Of a stretch of DNA of 7,692 nt, positions 6,412-7,692 are shown piece after piece. The notes under the pieces were generated by a model, which was not told the origin of the DNA, made no database searches, and saw nothing but the letters and a program-made list of their open reading frames with translations. Each line of letters opens with the position of its first letter. Within the stretch, counting starts at the first letter, position 1. The position numbers and the translations under genes are program-made. The stretch spans positions 7,550 through 15,241 of the forward strand of contig PBTP01000057.1 in NCBI GenBank assembly GCA_002729275.1. The letters run 5' to 3'. Source of the stretch: Roseibacillus sp. GTDB taxonomy: Bacteria > Verrucomicrobiota > Verrucomicrobiia > Verrucomicrobiales > Akkermansiaceae.

Positions 6412-7692
6412 ATGAATCAACAAGCAATGGATAAATACCGTTCCCTCCATGGACTCCCGGAGCTTGCCGGCGTGGCGACCTTTGCTGGTGCGGCGGGGCC
6501 GGGTATCGGGGTGCAAGAGTGCGTAGACCGTCTGAAGTGCTTCCACTATGCGTTGCAGCGCACGTGGCAGGTGCTCCTGACCCGAATTGCCTGTGAGCCG
6601 ATTTATGAGTTGAAAATGGGTTATAGTTATCATGCGCATCTTGTTGCAGAACACATTACCCTGCTCAGGAACCGTGTTGCAGAATTGCGCCATCCGCCCC
6701 TGCGTCTGCACCGTGTTCCTGACCAGAACCTTCAGGTTCTGTTTGATGAAATTCGAAACGCGCCGGATTGCGGGATGGTAATGGAAGGACTCTATCGGGT
6801 GGCGCTTCCCGCTCTGCGTGAGAGCATGAAGGAATACAGCGAAGATACCAACCCCCTGACTGATGCTCCGAGCCTCCGGCATTTACGGGGCATTCTACCG
6901 GAACTGGAGGAGATGATTGCGTGGGGAGAGGCATCCTGCAAGGCGCTGGAAGAGGCCAATCCTGACCCGCATGAAGACCTGCCGGAGTGGCGAGAAGAAT
7001 TGAAGGGCTGGCTTGCAGCTGCGGGAGGGCTGGCGGCAACGAGAGAGCCAGTTGCCGCGCCGAATCCACGCTACTCTTCCGAGGAATTTGTCTATGACAG
7101 CACGCCTAAAAGGGACGAGAGGTTTCCTGATCCATACAACATGGGAGTGCACGCGGAGGAGTTTTTGCATGACTCATCATTTGAGAGTCGGGATAAGGTC
7201 TTCATGATGTTCTTCAAACGTCTGAGGGAAATAGATGTCCCGGAAATGATGGCCTCGATTCTCTATGAAACGGTCACAGGAAAGGGAGAAGAAGAGGGAA
7301 GCAAGAGGCCGTGGGGGTTTTACAGGGACATGACCCGTCAGCTATGGGATGAGGCTCGACATGCCATGATGGGCGAAGTGGGCTTTGCTCGCTCAGGGGT
7401 TAACTGGCCGGCTACAGTTCGGGTCAATTCTACGTGGTCGAAGGGGCTGAACCAGCAGCTGACCCCGAGGGAGCGTCATGCGGTTCTCTGGTTCATCGAG
7501 CAGGGCCTCATGTCGAAGACCGGAAAGCGGTTCGAATGGGAGCTGGGAACGGATTCAGGTGACGCGTTCTCCGAGTTGATTCAGGATTTCGACTGGGCGG
7601 ATGAGGTGCTGCATGCGCGGATCGGACGGGAATGGTATGTGAAGGATTTTGAAACAACCGAGGCTGCTGCGGAATATGGGAATGCCTGCTGG
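6412..7692 (+). CDS. Ferritin-like di-iron protein, uncharacterised (partial, C-terminus beyond right edge)
   Basis: The frame from ATG 6412 stays open for 427 residues to the window edge, so the gene continues outside. There is no signal peptide, so it is probably cytosolic. The C-terminal half has a full di-iron four-helix set: Glu286 in SILYETVTGKG, E314-A-R-H317 in LWDEARHAMMGE, Glu363 in VLWFIEQG, and E398-V-L-H401 in FDWADEVLHARIGREWY. The E, ExxH, E, ExxH order is that of ferritin-like oxidases, hydroxylases and related proteins, and DExxHxxIGxxW recalls DUF455-type proteins, though I cannot assign a family. The N-terminal half (about residues 36-175) is also helical, with YELKMGYSYHAHLVAEHITLL (64-84: E66, H74, E80, H81) and a helix ending ELEEMIAWGEA, and may be a related bundle with incomplete ligands. 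A low-complexity linker (about 195-260) joins them. Substrate and reaction are unknown. Internal minus-strand open frames here (for example 6391-6882) are shadows. Confidence 0.8.
   Translation, partial: MNQQAMDKYRSLHGLPELAGVATFAGAAGPGIGVQECVDRLKCFHYALQRTWQVLLTRIACEPIYELKMGYSYHAHLVAEHITLLRNRVAELRHPPLRLHRVPDQNLQVLFDEIRNAPDCGMVMEGLYRVALPALRESMKEYSEDTNPLTDAPSLRHLRGILPELEEMIAWGEASCKALEEANPDPHEDLPEWREELKGWLAAAGGLAATREPVAAPNPRYSSEEFVYDSTPKRDERFPDPYNMGVHAEEFLHDSSFESRDKVFMMFFKRLREIDVPEMMASILYETVTGKGEEEGSKRPWGFYRDMTRQLWDEARHAMMGEVGFARSGVNWPATVRVNSTWSKGLNQQLTPRERHAVLWFIEQGLMSKTGKRFEWELGTDSGDAFSELIQDFDWADEVLHARIGREWYVKDFETTEAAAEYGNACW

Noticed and set aside
6391..7170. Minus-strand open frames of 163, 134 and 91 codons
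   Set aside because: They are shadows of the ferritin-like gene, whose plus frame has metal-ligand motifs and a strong ribosome binding site.
1..7692. CRISPR array, insertion sequence, tRNA or rRNA
   Set aside because: No regularly spaced repeats, no transposase or terminal inverted repeats, and no recognisable structural RNA were seen on either strand.

Overview
The window looks like a chromosomal stretch from a member of the Verrucomicrobiota; a related Planctomycetota-like lineage is less likely. Evidence for this is the combination of a secreted S1 sulfatase, a PQQ-type beta-propeller protein opening with the DDWPQW motif, a secreted DUF1080 (3-keto-disaccharide hydrolase) protein, and a secreted protein with a C-terminal DHDGDGVPN calcium-type loop. 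Base composition is moderately G+C rich, and most genes lack a clear Shine-Dalgarno sequence. No database search was possible, so the phylum is an inference.

Layout. Positions 1-641 (minus) hold the N-terminal part of a membrane metallopeptidase with an HELTH motif that runs off the left edge; its start is unclear because no in-frame ATG lies upstream of the motif. After a gap of about 200 bases, a secreted beta-rich protein of unknown function lies at 851-1891 (plus). It is convergent with the translation elongation factor P gene at 1928-2488 (minus). Upstream of efp, and also on minus, is an S1 sulfatase at 2692-4113. It is divergent from the PQQ-like beta-propeller gene at 4180-5517 (plus), which is followed on the same strand by the DUF1080 gene at 5600-6262. 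A GC-rich nested hairpin starts at the DUF1080 stop codon. The last gene, 6412 to the right edge (plus, incomplete), encodes a long ferritin-like protein with a complete Glu, ExxH, Glu, ExxH di-iron ligand set.

How the genes fit together. The sulfatase, beta-propeller protein and DUF1080 protein all carry export signals and probably act in the periplasm or outside the cell, as is common in polysaccharide-degrading members of this phylum; a shared substrate is not shown by the sequence. EF-P is a housekeeping gene. The metallopeptidase, the DGDG-loop protein and the ferritin-like protein are the least characterised. I see no mobile element, CRISPR array, tRNA or rRNA. I found no clear evidence of a new multi-gene system; the best lead for new biology is the ferritin-like protein at the right edge.
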